Source of the DNA: Cercophora sp. LCS_1
Lineage: Eukaryota > Ascomycota > Sordariomycetes > Sordariales > Lasiosphaeriaceae
Length of the DNA: 64,000 nt
NCBI GenBank assembly: GCA_036250225.1
Contig: JAPZLL010000002.1
Span: 868,001-932,000, forward strand
Direction of reading: 5' to 3'
Shown one piece after another: positions 1-11,470 of this stretch. Below the pieces are notes generated by a model. That model had not been told where the DNA came from, did not search any database, and saw nothing but the letters and a program-made list of their open reading frames with translations. A program made the translations under genes and the position numbers. Positions within the stretch are counted from its first letter, which is position 1; every line of letters begins with the position of its first letter.

Positions 1-124
1 CCAGAGGTCAAAATGTGAAAGTTAAATTACAAATTTGTCTACAAGAAACAGAAAGAACCAAGTTTGACTAGCAAAAAAAAGGAAGAAAGAAATTACTCAT
101 TTCGATCGTCGACCACCGGTTGGT

Positions 125-1612
125 TTACCGCGCAAAGAAGCCCCAACCACCGGCTTCCCGTCTGACACGCCTTGGACGGGTCACTGAATGGGTGGCCCTG
201 ACAAACGACTCGGTATTTGTCGGCGATGATGAGGCAATGTTGCCTGTACCAAGCGGGATGCTGATGAATGTTGTGGGTTTGCTGCCGGGTGTTGTCGTGT
301 ACGTGACGTAGACGGTCGTTTCCGGGACGGTTACGGTCACGGTCCGGATCCTGTCGACGTCCGGGATGGCGGACGGCAGGGGAACCGGAGCTGGCGCCTT
401 TGTTGGAAGAATCGGGGGTCCCGGCGCGGGAAGGTCATGCTTGGGTTCGTCGGTGGGTTGCGGGGCCGGAGCACCACCAGGGTTGATACTCGGGAAGAAG
501 CTAGGCGCCAGAGGAAACCTCGGCTTCGAGACGCCGATTAGATTGCCCATGGGGATATCCGCCGGGTCAGCTGTGGCAGACGGGACCTTCATGCCGGCTT
601 GTGGAACCTCGACAAGGAAGGGCTTGTCCATCTGGGCTTTGATCGCAGCCAAGGCGGGGTTTCTCTGCTTGGCGAACTTGACGGCGTTTCGGACCTGTCC
701 ACCGTTCTTGGGGCCGCCGCAGCCCGCGCCTTTGAGCCCTCCGAGGCTCTGATCACATGGGTCGACGATCTTGTAGTCGAGGACGCCCGTGTAGGTCTCG
801 AACTTGGTGATGTATGGCTCACCCGAATCAGAGCTATTGGCGTGGAAGCTTGCTGGGGGAACGGCAACGCCTTGAACGTTCATGTCCGGCCAGTCCCAAA
901 CCCAGATGATCGACAGGGTCTTGTTGACGGGGACGTCAAAGGGAATCTGGACATCCGTTTGACAAGTCAGGCCGTTGGCCACGTCCGCTTCCATAGATTC
1001 CTTCAGGACCTTGGTTCGGTATGACGAGATTCCCTCCTCGTCGCCGCTCGCGGGGATGGCTTCGTGACATTGGCCGTCGTCATAGTTCCTGGTCGCAAGA
1101 AGTCTGCCCTTGCCATCACCGCCTGTGCCGTCGGCTGTCCAGACATAGTGAATGTCGACAAGATTCATGTTGGTCAGATCATTCTCGGTCGTTCCGTAGA
1201 GGTAGACGGTGCCGCGGTTGACCGGCTTGGTCGGGTTGGCGCTCTCGGCCTTTGAGACATGGCCGTTCTCGGTGTAGAGAATGGCCACATAGTCGCCGGG
1301 CGCCGCGGTAAGCATGGGGAACTCCTTGGAGTAGCTCTGCTCGTTCAAGGCCCGCTGGCCTGGGCGCACGATCTTGTCGTCGGGGAAGACGGCGTTCGCT
1401 CTTCCGTTGGGCGGAATCAGCCAGACAATCTCGTTCTCCGCCAAGGGACCGCCGCGAACAGCATGTGATCTCTCAAAACCGGGCTCTCCAGCCATGGTTC
1501 CATTGGGCGCAATCCGGTACGTCTTCTCCGGCCACGTGTGAGCGGTCGTGGTGTCGAGAAGGAGTGGCAAGGCGGCAGCCAGGCTGCGCCAAGTTGATCG
1601 ACGCTCCCTCAT
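125..1612 (-). CDS. Secreted protein with predicted N-terminal His, LPMO-like brace candidate
   Basis: Single exon, 495 aa, ATG at 1612. Residues 1-24 look like a signal peptide with a Leu/Ala core, and cleavage after TTTA would leave HTWPEK as the mature N-terminus. A free N-terminal His after an Ala is the hallmark of copper histidine-brace enzymes (LPMOs and relatives). From memory, HTW followed by an 'IAPNGT' stretch is shared by a family of uncharacterised fungal secreted proteins (I believe the DUF7492 group; not checked). Internal His residues that could complete a brace occur in LVDIHYVW, DDGQCHEA and PASFHANS. The last ~150 residues are a Pro/Thr/Ser-rich, probably glycosylated tail ending in basic residues, with no clear GPI signal. 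Secretion is well supported; enzyme activity is only inferred. Confidence 0.72.
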   Translation of the reverse strand: MRERRSTWRSLAAALPLLLDTTTAHTWPEKTYRIAPNGTMAGEPGFERSHAVRGGPLAENEIVWLIPPNGRANAVFPDDKIVRPGQRALNEQSYSKEFPMLTAAPGDYVAILYTENGHVSKAESANPTKPVNRGTVYLYGTTENDLTNMNLVDIHYVWTADGTGGDGKGRLLATRNYDDGQCHEAIPASGDEEGISSYRTKVLKESMEADVANGLTCQTDVQIPFDVPVNKTLSIIWVWDWPDMNVQGVAVPPASFHANSSDSGEPYITKFETYTGVLDYKIVDPCDQSLGGLKGAGCGGPKNGGQVRNAVKFAKQRNPALAAIKAQMDKPFLVEVPQAGMKVPSATADPADIPMGNLIGVSKPRFPLAPSFFPSINPGGAPAPQPTDEPKHDLPAPGPPILPTKAPAPVPLPSAIPDVDRIRTVTVTVPETTVYVTYTTTPGSKPTTFISIPLGTGNIASSSPTNTESFVRATHSVTRPRRVRREAGGWGFFAR

Positions 1613-4076
1613 CTTCTTTTTTCTGACGGTCGAAGAGGCGAGATGTGGGAGTGAGTTGGTGTTTCTGAATGTCTCTCCGGAGAGGGAAGGAGGGGGAAGT
1701 GGAGAGTTGAGTTGCCTTGTTTTGTGGTGTCGCGAAGGGGGGGAAGTAAAATGATGTGCAACAAGGAAAAAAATAAAAAACCTCGCGAATTCAAGTTACG
1801 CTGCCGTTAAGGTGTTTGGGGTTTGTGGTATTGTGTGAAACAAAAATCGAGATGGGTCGGGATTAAAAGGGACCCGGGGAAATTTCTCGAGGTTGTGTTC
1901 AGTTTTAAGAAAAAAGTCAGAGCCACGGCCAGCGCGAAAAATAAAATAAAATTGAAGCAGCCCAGCTGTACCGAAAATTAAAGGCAGAGAGCGTAGACGC
2001 CGAGTGGTTACCACGCCATTGTCCGAGTGGGAGGGGACAATGGAGGTAAATAAAGGGTAATAAAGATATTGTTTCCCGGCGCTCAATGGAATCAACGCCG
2101 AACCTTGCAGGTGGGTCACCGTTCGAACAAAAGATGTGACTGGAAAACAAAGGAAAGTCGTCGCCACGTGTGAATCGAGAGCCAGTAGTTTTGGATGACT
2201 TCCTGGTAGAACCGCCACGGGGGAGAGAGTCCAAGCAACAGCCGTCAGCGATTCCCAGGGCCGGGGCAGATCAAGAATAACAAGAATAACAGGCACCCAA
2301 TGCACGGGAGCAAGGCCCGGGATGGCGATCAGGACGCGCGGAGGGATATTCTTGGCACGAGAAAGCGACTCCGGGACATGAGAGAATTGAAATACGACAG
2401 GGTTGCGGCATCAAGCTGCGCCCGGTGCAGCAGGGGCCTTGTGGGTGAGCCATTCGCTGCCGATGCCCTGCAGTGAGCTGGTCGCGAAACTGGCTTCGGA
2501 GGCCATCGTCCAGACCAGCTGCGGCAAGCGCCTGCTCTAGGAACAGACACACCACTGCACACGTGGTGCTCGCCCCATGTTCGTCGGTAGGTCGCCGCAG
2601 TTCCTTTGGGAAAGAGCTTGGGATGGAGAGGAGGTGAGGTTAGGTACCCATGGACGCAGGGGCCGCAAAACGTTTAGCCTAGGACTCCACAACGCAGATC
2701 GATGCACCTCATCCAGTCCCCCAGATTCGCGAGCCCCCGGCCGTTGCAATGCCAGGGGTCCCTCTGCAAGCGATTGGCCCCAAACGTGTCCAGCTGCGGC
2801 CACTAGCGGCAGGGCTGGCCCGTTCATCGGGTCTCGCTTGGCGACAGTTTTGCCAACTGCCGTCGCTCTGGTTCTTCCGGTTGGGCACCTTTGGCGCCTT
2901 GCCGCCGTGCAGTTGCTTTCAATTTGAAAAGCGAGATTGTTTGTGAAACAAAAAATAGAAACGTGAGCTTTTTTCACTGCCCTCCTCGAGAAACGGGTTT
3001 GCTAGCCTAGAAGTCGATGCTTGGCGGCCAATGTGTCATGGGGCGATCTGATCCCATTTTTGAAAAAGTTCAGCGAAAAGATGGACGGCAGGGATTCAAT
3101 ATCAATGTCTCATCATTCCCCATTGCATGATGGCGCTTGCATTTTCCCGGCACGATCTGCGACGAGACACAAGATGCCCCGAGCGCGCACAGGGGTTTAT
3201 TTCTCTTAGGTGGGAATCGCTGTCAACCCCGCGCGCCCGGAGCTCTGGGAAAAGATCTGTATTAAAAAGATCGTCTTATCCCTCCGTCTCGGCTTCCCTC
3301 GCGCCCGTTTTGGTCAACAGGGGTTGGTATGGGACATTCCGTGTGTCAACCTTATCTACTCCCCAGCTCTACCTTAGGTGAGGTGTGTCGAGAATATTCT
3401 GCCTGTCTGTGTCGTTATCTTTGCATTCTTCTAAAAGCTGACGGTTGGAGCGAACAAATTCAACAATAATCCATTTTGGGTGCGTATTAGTGAGCTACTA
3501 GGGCTACGTTCATTCCGTGTCATATCCATCGACTTCATGTGTTTAAAATAAAAAACCGTCACGAAGATCGATGTGGATCAAGATGTGCATCAGGGCCCCC
3601 CACAAAGCTTGGAGAGGTGGATCGCACTAAGCTTAAGCTGTTTCGTTTCCCGTCTACTTCTGCCATCCAATCTTGCTTCGGTGTCAACGTCTCGAGTAGA
3701 GCGGAGACTTGGGTCCATCTTTGGGAGGGATGGTTTCGAGTGAGATTCTCGACGATGAACTTTTGTTTCTGCGGTTCCAGCAGGGCCGACAATATCTCGA
3801 GTATTCGTAAGGAAAGTCAAGAATAGCCTCAGACAAACCGAGAAAAATGTTTTTTACTGCTTGCATATGTGCCAGGGAAGCAAAAGGGGATACAGTATCC
3901 ATGGAACATTTTGGGATTGGGTATGGGCAAAGCCGCATCAATACTTCACCCAAGTTGGCGTTGTATCTCAAAGGATTCAAGGTATACTATTAAATACTAG
4001 ATAATGATGATTCAAGCAACCAAGGTTTCTAAACTACCGTGCGCCACAGTTTTCATCAAACGACGCCATTATGTTA
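1613..4076. other. Gene-poor interval: promoter of the secreted protein and abaA 3' flank
   Basis: About 2.46 kb. It holds the upstream region of the minus-strand secreted-protein gene and, at its far end, the 3' flank of abaA. Open frames occur on both strands, but none has a recognisable motif, signal peptide or convincing spliced continuation. I see no gene here. Confidence 0.5.
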
Positions 4077-7000
4077 TCAACCTAACCGCGGGATAGATGC
4101 CGCGGGAAAGTGTTCGTGTATGAGTTGATCCAGGCTATCCGACCGTCTGCGCTTCAGGCCATGTGGACTCTTTGTTCGGAGCGAAGGGTTATGGTTGCCT
4201 TCGCTCGGTATTGGCCGCTGTAAGTCCTTGATCTCTGCTGGATGATGCTGACGCTGCTGTGGTTGCGACTGTAGCTCGCCTGCGGAGAGGTCGGAAGCGC
4301 TTGCTGTGCTCGTGTCGGGCTCTTCCCAGTTTTGCGAGATATCAGAGCCAGTTCCATCAGCAGATGACTGCGCAACCTGCTCCCATTCTTGGCTGCCACC
4401 TCGATCGTAGTGCGCTGCAACTGCACTTGGAGAGGAGCCATTCGACGATGGCCCCCAGTGCTCAGAACCAGTCACTGTTGTCGAGGCTGCGGGGTGGTTC
4501 GCGTTCCAATGGCGGAGCTCCTCACCGCTTCGACTGGAGGCAGAATGCGCCCACTGTGGCTGTTGCTGCTGATGCTCTTGCTTGCATTGGTAGTTGTGGT
4601 GACCGCCAGATCCCTGAACTGCCCGTTCCCACCCGAGACCGTCCTCGGCAGAATGAGCGCCGGCACTGGCTGGGACGTAACCGTGCCACGAGTTTGCGTT
4701 CATGTCTGCAACGCCATCGCCGTCCCAGCTAGCTATACCACCATTGGAGCCATTGTAAGCCACGCCATGGAAGCTGGATGAACCATCGCCTGATAAATAG
4801 GGATCAGTCACCGATGGAATGCTGTCGCTGGGCACCTGCGACCCACTCGCCATTTCGGCTCCCGTGACGCCAACTGTTGCGTAGCTGGGAACGTGGCTCG
4901 CTCCGCTAGATGCAGTGTCGAAACTGTGTGAAAATGAGCTGGTGAGGCAGGCGGTCGGTGGTGGCGTCGCAAGACCCCCATGGCTCCCGAAACTGCCCAG
5001 CAAGCTGTATCCGGTCGCATGACTTGGCGCAGGAGGTGGTGCTGTCTGGCCGAGGAGATGGGCGTCATAAGCTTGGACAGGATTGGGGACTGCGCCAAGC
5101 CCGTTGGCTGTATCCCACGCCGCTGAGAAGTTTTCGCTCATGCTTGCGCTCAAATGTTGCTGGTATGTCGGACTAGGAGACATGATGGCGTCACGGGAGC
5201 CCACGCCCGCTGGGAGACCACCCGCGAGAGGAAGACCGTGAATAATCTCATCCCCATAGCTGCTGGCGTGGGAGGCGTGCCCGCTGGGAATCACAGAATT
5301 CTGCAAGTGGTACTCGCTGATGGGGTCGAGGACAGTAAGGAACCGCCACGTCGTCTTCCCTCCCTCAGCGGTGACGAGCTTGGGGCGGCCTTTGTCCTTG
5401 TAGTCGAGACTATGGATTGTCTTGAACGTCCAAAGTATCATTGAGCGTCGTGTCCACTGCTTGCCTCCTTGAGGTTTGTCGACGTCACCCGGCGCACATG
5501 ACCACAGCTCTTGCATCATCGTGATCCTGGGCACCAGATCCATTTGAGTTGGGAGATGCTCGTCGGCGGCCATCGCGGGGCTCCCGTCCGATTCCTCCTT
5601 CGTCCCGCCAACTCGGGCCCTCTTGGCTCGGCGCCGTGCAGATCCTACCAAGGGGTGTGCCGGATATTCGACACACTTGCTGAGGACGTCGGCGAAGACT
5701 TCGGCTGGGAAGGGCACAAGGACACAATCTCGACGGCCATGTTGCGAAAGACAGTGGCATGACCCCCTGGCATTGAGTTGGCTGTCGCAGTCCGGACGAT
5801 GCTGTTCCTGAATCGTGATATCCGCCTCCGTTTCATACATGGTCTTCGGCTTGCTGCCGTTGCAGAGCTCGGCGGGCCGTGACAACCGCGTCTGCACCTT
5901 CCAGCGGTGGTTGAGGAGATGCAACTTCTCGACCGTGACCTCAACCCACGAATTGAGCTCCGACTGGCTGGGAAAGTGACGGTTTTCGTTGACCTCCAAC
6001 ATGACGTGCATGTGCATGATGTCACACTGCGACTCGGCCGCGACGATGTCCTTCTGGGCGTTGATGGCCATCATATTCTCCAGCCGTTGGTGGAACTCGG
6101 GCGAGGTCCTCTTCCATTCACTGCTGAGCTCTCTCAGTGCGCACGACTCAACCTGCCCAAAGTCCTTTGTGAATTCGTGCAGGATGACGCCCCTGAAGTT
6201 CTGCTGTTCTTCCTTGGACCACTTCTCGCGTTCGAGGTTGCGCTCAATGTGAGGGTAGTCGTCTCTCCCTAGCCCCTCCCCGGTTTCTGGGAGGTAGCCG
6301 GAACCGTCATCACGCATCTTGACATCTTGGTGGCCGACGAAAATCCAGCACCGCTTAGGCCTGACGGCAATGTGATTGTTGAGCGCCAAAATCCTGGCAA
6401 AGTATTCATAGTTTGCCTTCTCCTCGGGAAGACGACCCTCTGATAGGGCAACCAGGACGGGATGCTTTTTGAGGGATACCGAGTCAACCTCGTCGGTGGC
6501 GGCTTCCTTCGACTTCTTGACCTCCTTGGGTAGGAAGACGTGGCCTGCAGGGATGCGAAAGTGATGTGGTTAGCCAAGGGACGATAAGGTTGCCAAGTCT
6601 GCAAGGCGGTACGCCACAGCGGAGGGAAAAAAGCAAAAACAGGATGCATGCTGCACGTGTGGAGGGGTCAGACAGGGGTTCAGCTTACAACATCGATGAT
6701 GCTTGAAGATGTTCTTGAGCACCTGAATATGGCTCGACACCTGCTTCCTCCCACGCAACATGTTCGGGTCGGGCTCAGGGCAACTTGCGCTGTACGAGAG
6801 CCACAGGTACTCGCCCAGCAACATGTTCCTCCCGTACAGTTTTCCCCTCACAGTGTACTTCTTTCGGCCGATGTGAGGGATGAGCAGGAGACCTGCAAAC
6901 TTGTCAGCCATGTATGCACCGACAAACCAACAATTGCTCACTCCTTACCATCCAAGAAGGCGTCCTCGAGCACCTGTGGCCACTTCTGGCCCGTCTTGTC

Positions 7001-7378
7001 ATCCTTCTCGTCCTGCTTCTTGCGGTACGTCTGGAACGGCTGGCAGTACAACCACAGCGGGTTGATGTCTGACCTCCTCCTCCTCGCATGTAGTTGCAAC
7101 TGGTGGTGTTCATATTGCTTGGCGTATACTGATGGTCCGTAACCCGAGCTGAGGGACTGGGTCGGGACGATGGGTGGTGTCAGCATCGACGGGGCCATGG
7201 ATGCCAGCGGACTTGGGCGATGATTGTAAAGTCTTCCAAAGCCGTTAAGCTGAGCATTGCCTGTCGACTCTCCAAGTGGTTGTCTTGCGCCGCCGTTGTG
7301 ACAGTTTTCGACCATGAAGTCAGCCGGAGGTGGGTAGCATTGTGCTGGGAGGATCGGAACTCGAAGCGGCAGTTGCAT
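4077..7378 (-). CDS. abaA: AbaA-type TEA/ATTS-domain transcription factor
   Basis: Three exons on the minus strand: 6949-7378, 6689-6892 and 4077-6544, with introns of 56 and 144 nt, giving about 1033 aa. The TEA DNA-binding domain (about residues 130-212) spans the first junction: WPQVLEDAFLDG joins LLLIPHIGRKKYTV, followed by GRNMLLGEYLWLSY and the recognition-helix hallmark RKQVSSHIQVLKNIFKHHR. The first part of exon 3 continues as the AbaA-specific region (PKRCWIFVGHQDVKM, long charged helices). The C-terminal half is Ser/Gly/Gln-rich and likely disordered. In Aspergillus and Fusarium AbaA is a nuclear regulator of phialide and conidium development. The chosen start is the first ATG in the open frame (7378); a downstream ATG at 7315 also exists. 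The protein is longer than the ~800 aa I recall for Fusarium AbaA, mostly through its C-terminal low-complexity part. Confidence 0.9.
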
Positions 7379-8014
7379 TGCTGCGAACAAAGGAACAAGA
7401 GACCTTCGAGGCACGTTCGTGAAACGGGTAGAATCGACGGGAAGTTGTCCAAAAATGTTGAGGAATGGCTTTCGTCAGGATGCAAGCCAGACGAGATATA
7501 AAAATGTTGGAGGCGAGGGGCTCCGGGTCCCAAGGGAACATATAGGGAGACTCGTCACCACCTCCCTTTCCCACCACAGGGAGCCTGCCTCAACTAGGGC
7601 CGCCCATTATTGGTCTCAAGGGAATCGGTACCTCTCCCAATACATTCTGCATCGATGTCAAACACTCCTTCAACGGGAGTGTTTCTGGGAAGCGTTGACT
7701 GGCACGCAAGGGAATGAAGAGCCGCGTCCCAAGACGGTTGGGACGTCCGGTTCTCATTGGCGAGCAAACTGTCGCCCTGCTGAGGACAGCCACAGACCGG
7801 ACGATTGTCTCAAGGCATGGGAAAGAGATTAGCCTTACGCACCATGGATCAAGTTCAACAACAACATCAATCGAACTGGAACGCGGCGGAATGTCACTGC
7901 TAAGTTGCGGGCAAAGGGTGATTTCGCCTCTTTAACAAGGGGAGTGAAGACAAATCGTCCGTGGTGTCATGTTTCTGATCCAAAATCTATGGAGAGTCGT
8001 TTCTTCATCAGCTA
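7379..8014 (-). promoter_or_regulatory. abaA upstream region with clustered BrlA-like and AbaA-like sites
   Basis: This 636-bp stretch separates the abaA ATG from the mrd1 stop. Matches to the BrlA response element (C/A)(G/A)AGGG(G/A): 7514-7520, 7531-7537, 7617-7623, 7707-7713 and 7936-7942 on the plus strand, and 7563-7569 on the minus strand. Matches to the AbaA site CATTCY: 7643-7648 on the plus strand, and 7462-7467, 7711-7716 and 7888-7893 on the minus strand. The pair at 7707-7716 overlap as CAAGGGAATG. By base composition alone roughly 0.6 match of each kind would be expected in this length. Function is inferred. Confidence 0.5.
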
Positions 8015-10743
8015 TCATGCTTCGTCTTCGTCGTCGTTCCCGATGTTGATCTTGGTCCGTCCCCTCCCTGTCAGTTGCTGCAGTGCAACCTTGTCTGCTT
8101 GACCACGCATCTTCTTCTCCATCGCCTTGATCTGTTCTTCTGGATCAACCTCCTCGGCCTCGGCGAAATCAATCACCAACCGACGTCCTAGAAGATGGGT
8201 ATCTTTAAGTGAATTGAATGCATTCAGTGCCTCCTTCGCCGTTGAAAATTCAGCAAACGCAAAACCCCTTGAGTCACTATTGAACTTTTTCGGGATGCGA
8301 AGCGCGACAACCTTGCCGTATGTGGCAAACAACGCTCGCACATCCTTCTTGGACGCCTCGAACGGCAAGTTTTTGATAACCAGCTTCGTTCGCTGAGCGG
8401 CGATCTTCTTGGCCAGATCCTGTTTTCTCTGCTCCTCCGCTGCGTCGAGACCCCGGTGAGATGCCTTGACGCCGAGCTTGTGGCCATCGAGAAGGAATCC
8501 ATCCATGGCTTTCAACGCCGCCTGGGCCTGGGCCTTCGTTCTGAACGCACAGAACCCAAACCCCATGCTGAGGACTTGACCTGGCTTCTTTGGGTCGGTC
8601 TTCGTCTTCACCTTCGCGCTCACAAAACCATCCAGGTTTTTGAAGGCGTTCGTGAGCCCTTCGCTTGTGGTGGAGAAACTGAGATTGCGCACAAAGAGGG
8701 AAGCGGTCTCGAGCTCGTCGCCTGCGTCATCACGTTCCAGAAGGTCGGCGGCTGACACCTTCTTCACCCCAGTGGGCGGATCCACCTGTGGGGCCACAGG
8801 GTCGATGAGAAGGCCTTTCGGCCCTTTCTCCAAGAACAAGACTGAGTCCTTGAACCTCGAATAGGCCTTACGGGCAAAGGCGGCCTTGCAATGGGCGGGT
8901 TGCGCGAACTGGACAATGGCAATTGTGCCGCTTGGTGGCATGAGAACCCTCAAGACAGGTCCGTGTTCCTCGAACAATTGCCTGAGCTCCTCGGTCTTTG
9001 TGTCCCGAATATTCTTCACGAGAATGCAGGTGTCACCCCGTTGTTGGGACTTGAACGCCTCGATATTCACGCCGTTGGTGGCAAAGTAATCTTTCGCCTC
9101 CTGGATGACGGTAGTCTCAGCCACAGCTTGTTTCACGGCGGCAGAAGCATCGGTGGGGTCCAGGAGCTCATGCTTAGACACTCCGAGGCGCTCCGAGATT
9201 GCCGTATTCACGGCGTCTTGGCTCATGAACAGTGAGTTCCAATTGAACGTGCTGGACGCAGCCTCGGCCTTTTTTCGCAACAGCTGCTGCTTCTTCAGGG
9301 GCAACTTGGAAATTGCGAACTCGTCAAGCTTGCTCTCCCGCTTCGCAGCAGCAGGGAGGATGTGGATGAGACGACCTTGGAAGGTTGTGCCGTCCAGCTG
9401 GAATGCAGCCACTGCAGAAGAAGGCCCCTCGTATTGTATCATAGCAAAACCCTTGCTTCGGCCCTCCTTGTCTAAAGGGAGGCTGACCTGCACGTCAGTT
9501 AGCAAACTGCTTCCGACACAAATTCAGAAAAAAAAGTATCATCACAAGTGCCTTATATCAGTTCCTCGAAGCATCTACTAAAATACCGAGCCCAAGCTCA
9601 CATCACATGCTTTTGCATAAGATGTCCCTATCAGGGGTTCATCATGAAAGGCTGTTTGTTGATAAAGAGAAAGCATGCCTACCTCTTGAAGACTCCCGTA
9701 GGGGCTGAAGTGCTCCCTGATGTCATCCTCTGTGATGTTGTAACTGAGATTTCGAAGGAACAACCGCGATGTCTGTTGGAGCAGCTCCAATGGATCATCG
9801 GACTTTGCGCTTTTCGGGGGTGCCGTATTGGGCTCCTGGACGGCGGGCTCATTCTCTGTTGGCACGACAGTTGGTTTCGAGTGGGTGGGTGCCGTTTCGG
9901 CGGGAAGTACTGTCGTGGTTGTTGGTCGGGGTGTGAATCCAGGATCATCAAGGTCAACGAGATCGAGCAAGCGGTTCGTCCTTGACCTCAACCAGTCGTC
10001 ATCCGTCGCCTCCCCAACCGTCTGTGGTGCCTTCGCCGTCGTGTCTTCAGGAAGCGGGGCTGAAGAGGGCTCGACTTCTTCCCGGGCGATCGCTTCCGTG
10101 AGGCTAGAACTTTCTGGGGGTGCTGATGGAAGGGGTTTTGGCGATCGAACAGGGATGTCCTCGTACTCATCGTCACTCTCTCCGGCTTCGATGACAGGGT
10201 TTACGAGGGATGCCGTGTCCGGTAGAGTCTCGTTGGCTTGCCCTCGATCCCTTGGCCTTTTTGAAGGATGACCCATGACCTCGAGGAACTCCTGAAGTTT
10301 GGGGTCGGCTTCATCCAGCTCATCCCGTTTTCGTTTCTGTGGGCTGGGTTCCTTCCGTGGCTCCACGGCTGGTAGATCTTTGCTTGCACCGTGGCTGCTC
10401 GAATCACGCGGCCCGGGAGCTCGGGCTGGTGGTCTGCTGACGGAGTCTGCAATCTTGCAGGTCCTAGTTAGTCTGTGATCAACAAGGCGTGAAGCTGGAC
10501 ATCCGCTCTTACCGGCTTCGCAAGGTCAACTGCGACCCTGGACATACGAATGAATGACCGATGGAAGTACTTGACAGCCTTTGCAGCATCTTCGTGTGAC
10601 CGGTAGCCAACAAAACCGATGCGCCGGTTAGGGATGAGCTTGACATCTGTCACCTCCCTTCCCTGAGACGTAAAATGTTTGCGAAACTCAGCCTCAGTAA
10701 TGTTGGGGGGTAGGTTCTTGACAAACAGCCGGGATGACTCCAT
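8015..10743 (-). CDS. mrd1: Mrd1, multiple-RRM pre-rRNA processing protein
   Basis: Three exons: 10513-10743, 9683-10453 and 8015-9487, with introns of 59 and 195 nt, giving 824 aa, close to the length of known Mrd1 proteins. Five RRMs are visible. RRM1 starts at residue 4 (SRLFVKNLPPNIT). RRM2 starts about 307 (LFLRNLSYNIT) and is split by the second intron. RRM3 starts about 487 (TCILVKNI), RRM4 about 597 (SLFVRNLSFSTT) and RRM5 about 702 (TKLVIKNLPFEA, with RGFAFAEF as RNP1). An acidic, Pro/Ser-rich linker separates RRM1 and RRM2. In yeast, Mrd1 binds 35S pre-rRNA and U3 snoRNA in the nucleolus and is needed for cleavages leading to 18S rRNA. ATG at 10743 begins directly with the RRM1 segment. 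The gene is divergent from the LC8 gene. Confidence 0.93.
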
Positions 10744-11470
10744 TATCGCGGCGATGGACCCAATCTGGGTTGCCGGTATGCCTGGGTCGTAGATTGTGCT
10801 ACCGAACCTTCATCGTTGGATGGCGTTACGGAATGCAAGTTTTGCTGTTTCTAGCAAAAAAAAAAAGTGAAATGGGCGAGACAACTAGCACTCAATTTTC
10901 ATCGTCGCAAAAAAATACGTTCAGCGAGGCCCCACACCGCGACTTATCTTATCGGCTTGCAGGCTAGCAACCCCACCCGGCAACCCATTGGCGGTTGGGC
11001 TGGGCGAGCCGTCGCTTCCAAGGGATTGGATGTCATTGCCCAAGCAGAGGCAATGTTTTCAGGGCTGATGTTCCGCTTCTCCTTTCAGCTCCCCATTGAC
11101 CCGTGACCGCGACATCGCTGCCCCTGATCGAGGTTGTAGTCAACAACATCATCGACAACTTTCGTGTGTGCGCACACCTTGTTCTAGTTACTTCCCAATA
11201 CCTTCCATTTGAACTCGTTTCAATTGTTTGCACGCATCTGTACGTCAGGGAATCCCCCCTCTTCATGATGATGATGGATGCAGGGAGCCTTCCTTCTCTT
11301 TGCCCGACCCTGGCCCCTCAGGCAAACATCCATTACCTGTTCTCTCTCCACCATTACTTGGTTGCGCTAACACCCTTCCTCCCTGCGTAGCATCAGCACC
11401 TCCCATTTTCGCCCTCGACGAGCTGCATATAAGCTGTTTTTCAACCGTACCATCACCCCAAATCAACACG
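10744..11470. promoter_or_regulatory. Divergent promoter region, mrd1 / LC8
   Basis: This 727-bp interval lies between two divergent start codons. A CCAAT box on the minus strand (ATTGG at 10987-10991) faces mrd1. The minus strand of 10893-10908 reads GCGACGATGAAAATTG, which resembles the adjacent PAC and RRPE motifs of yeast ribosome-biogenesis promoters but is not an exact match. A TATA-like TATAAG lies about 40 nt before the LC8 ATG. No coding potential was recognised. Confidence 0.4.
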
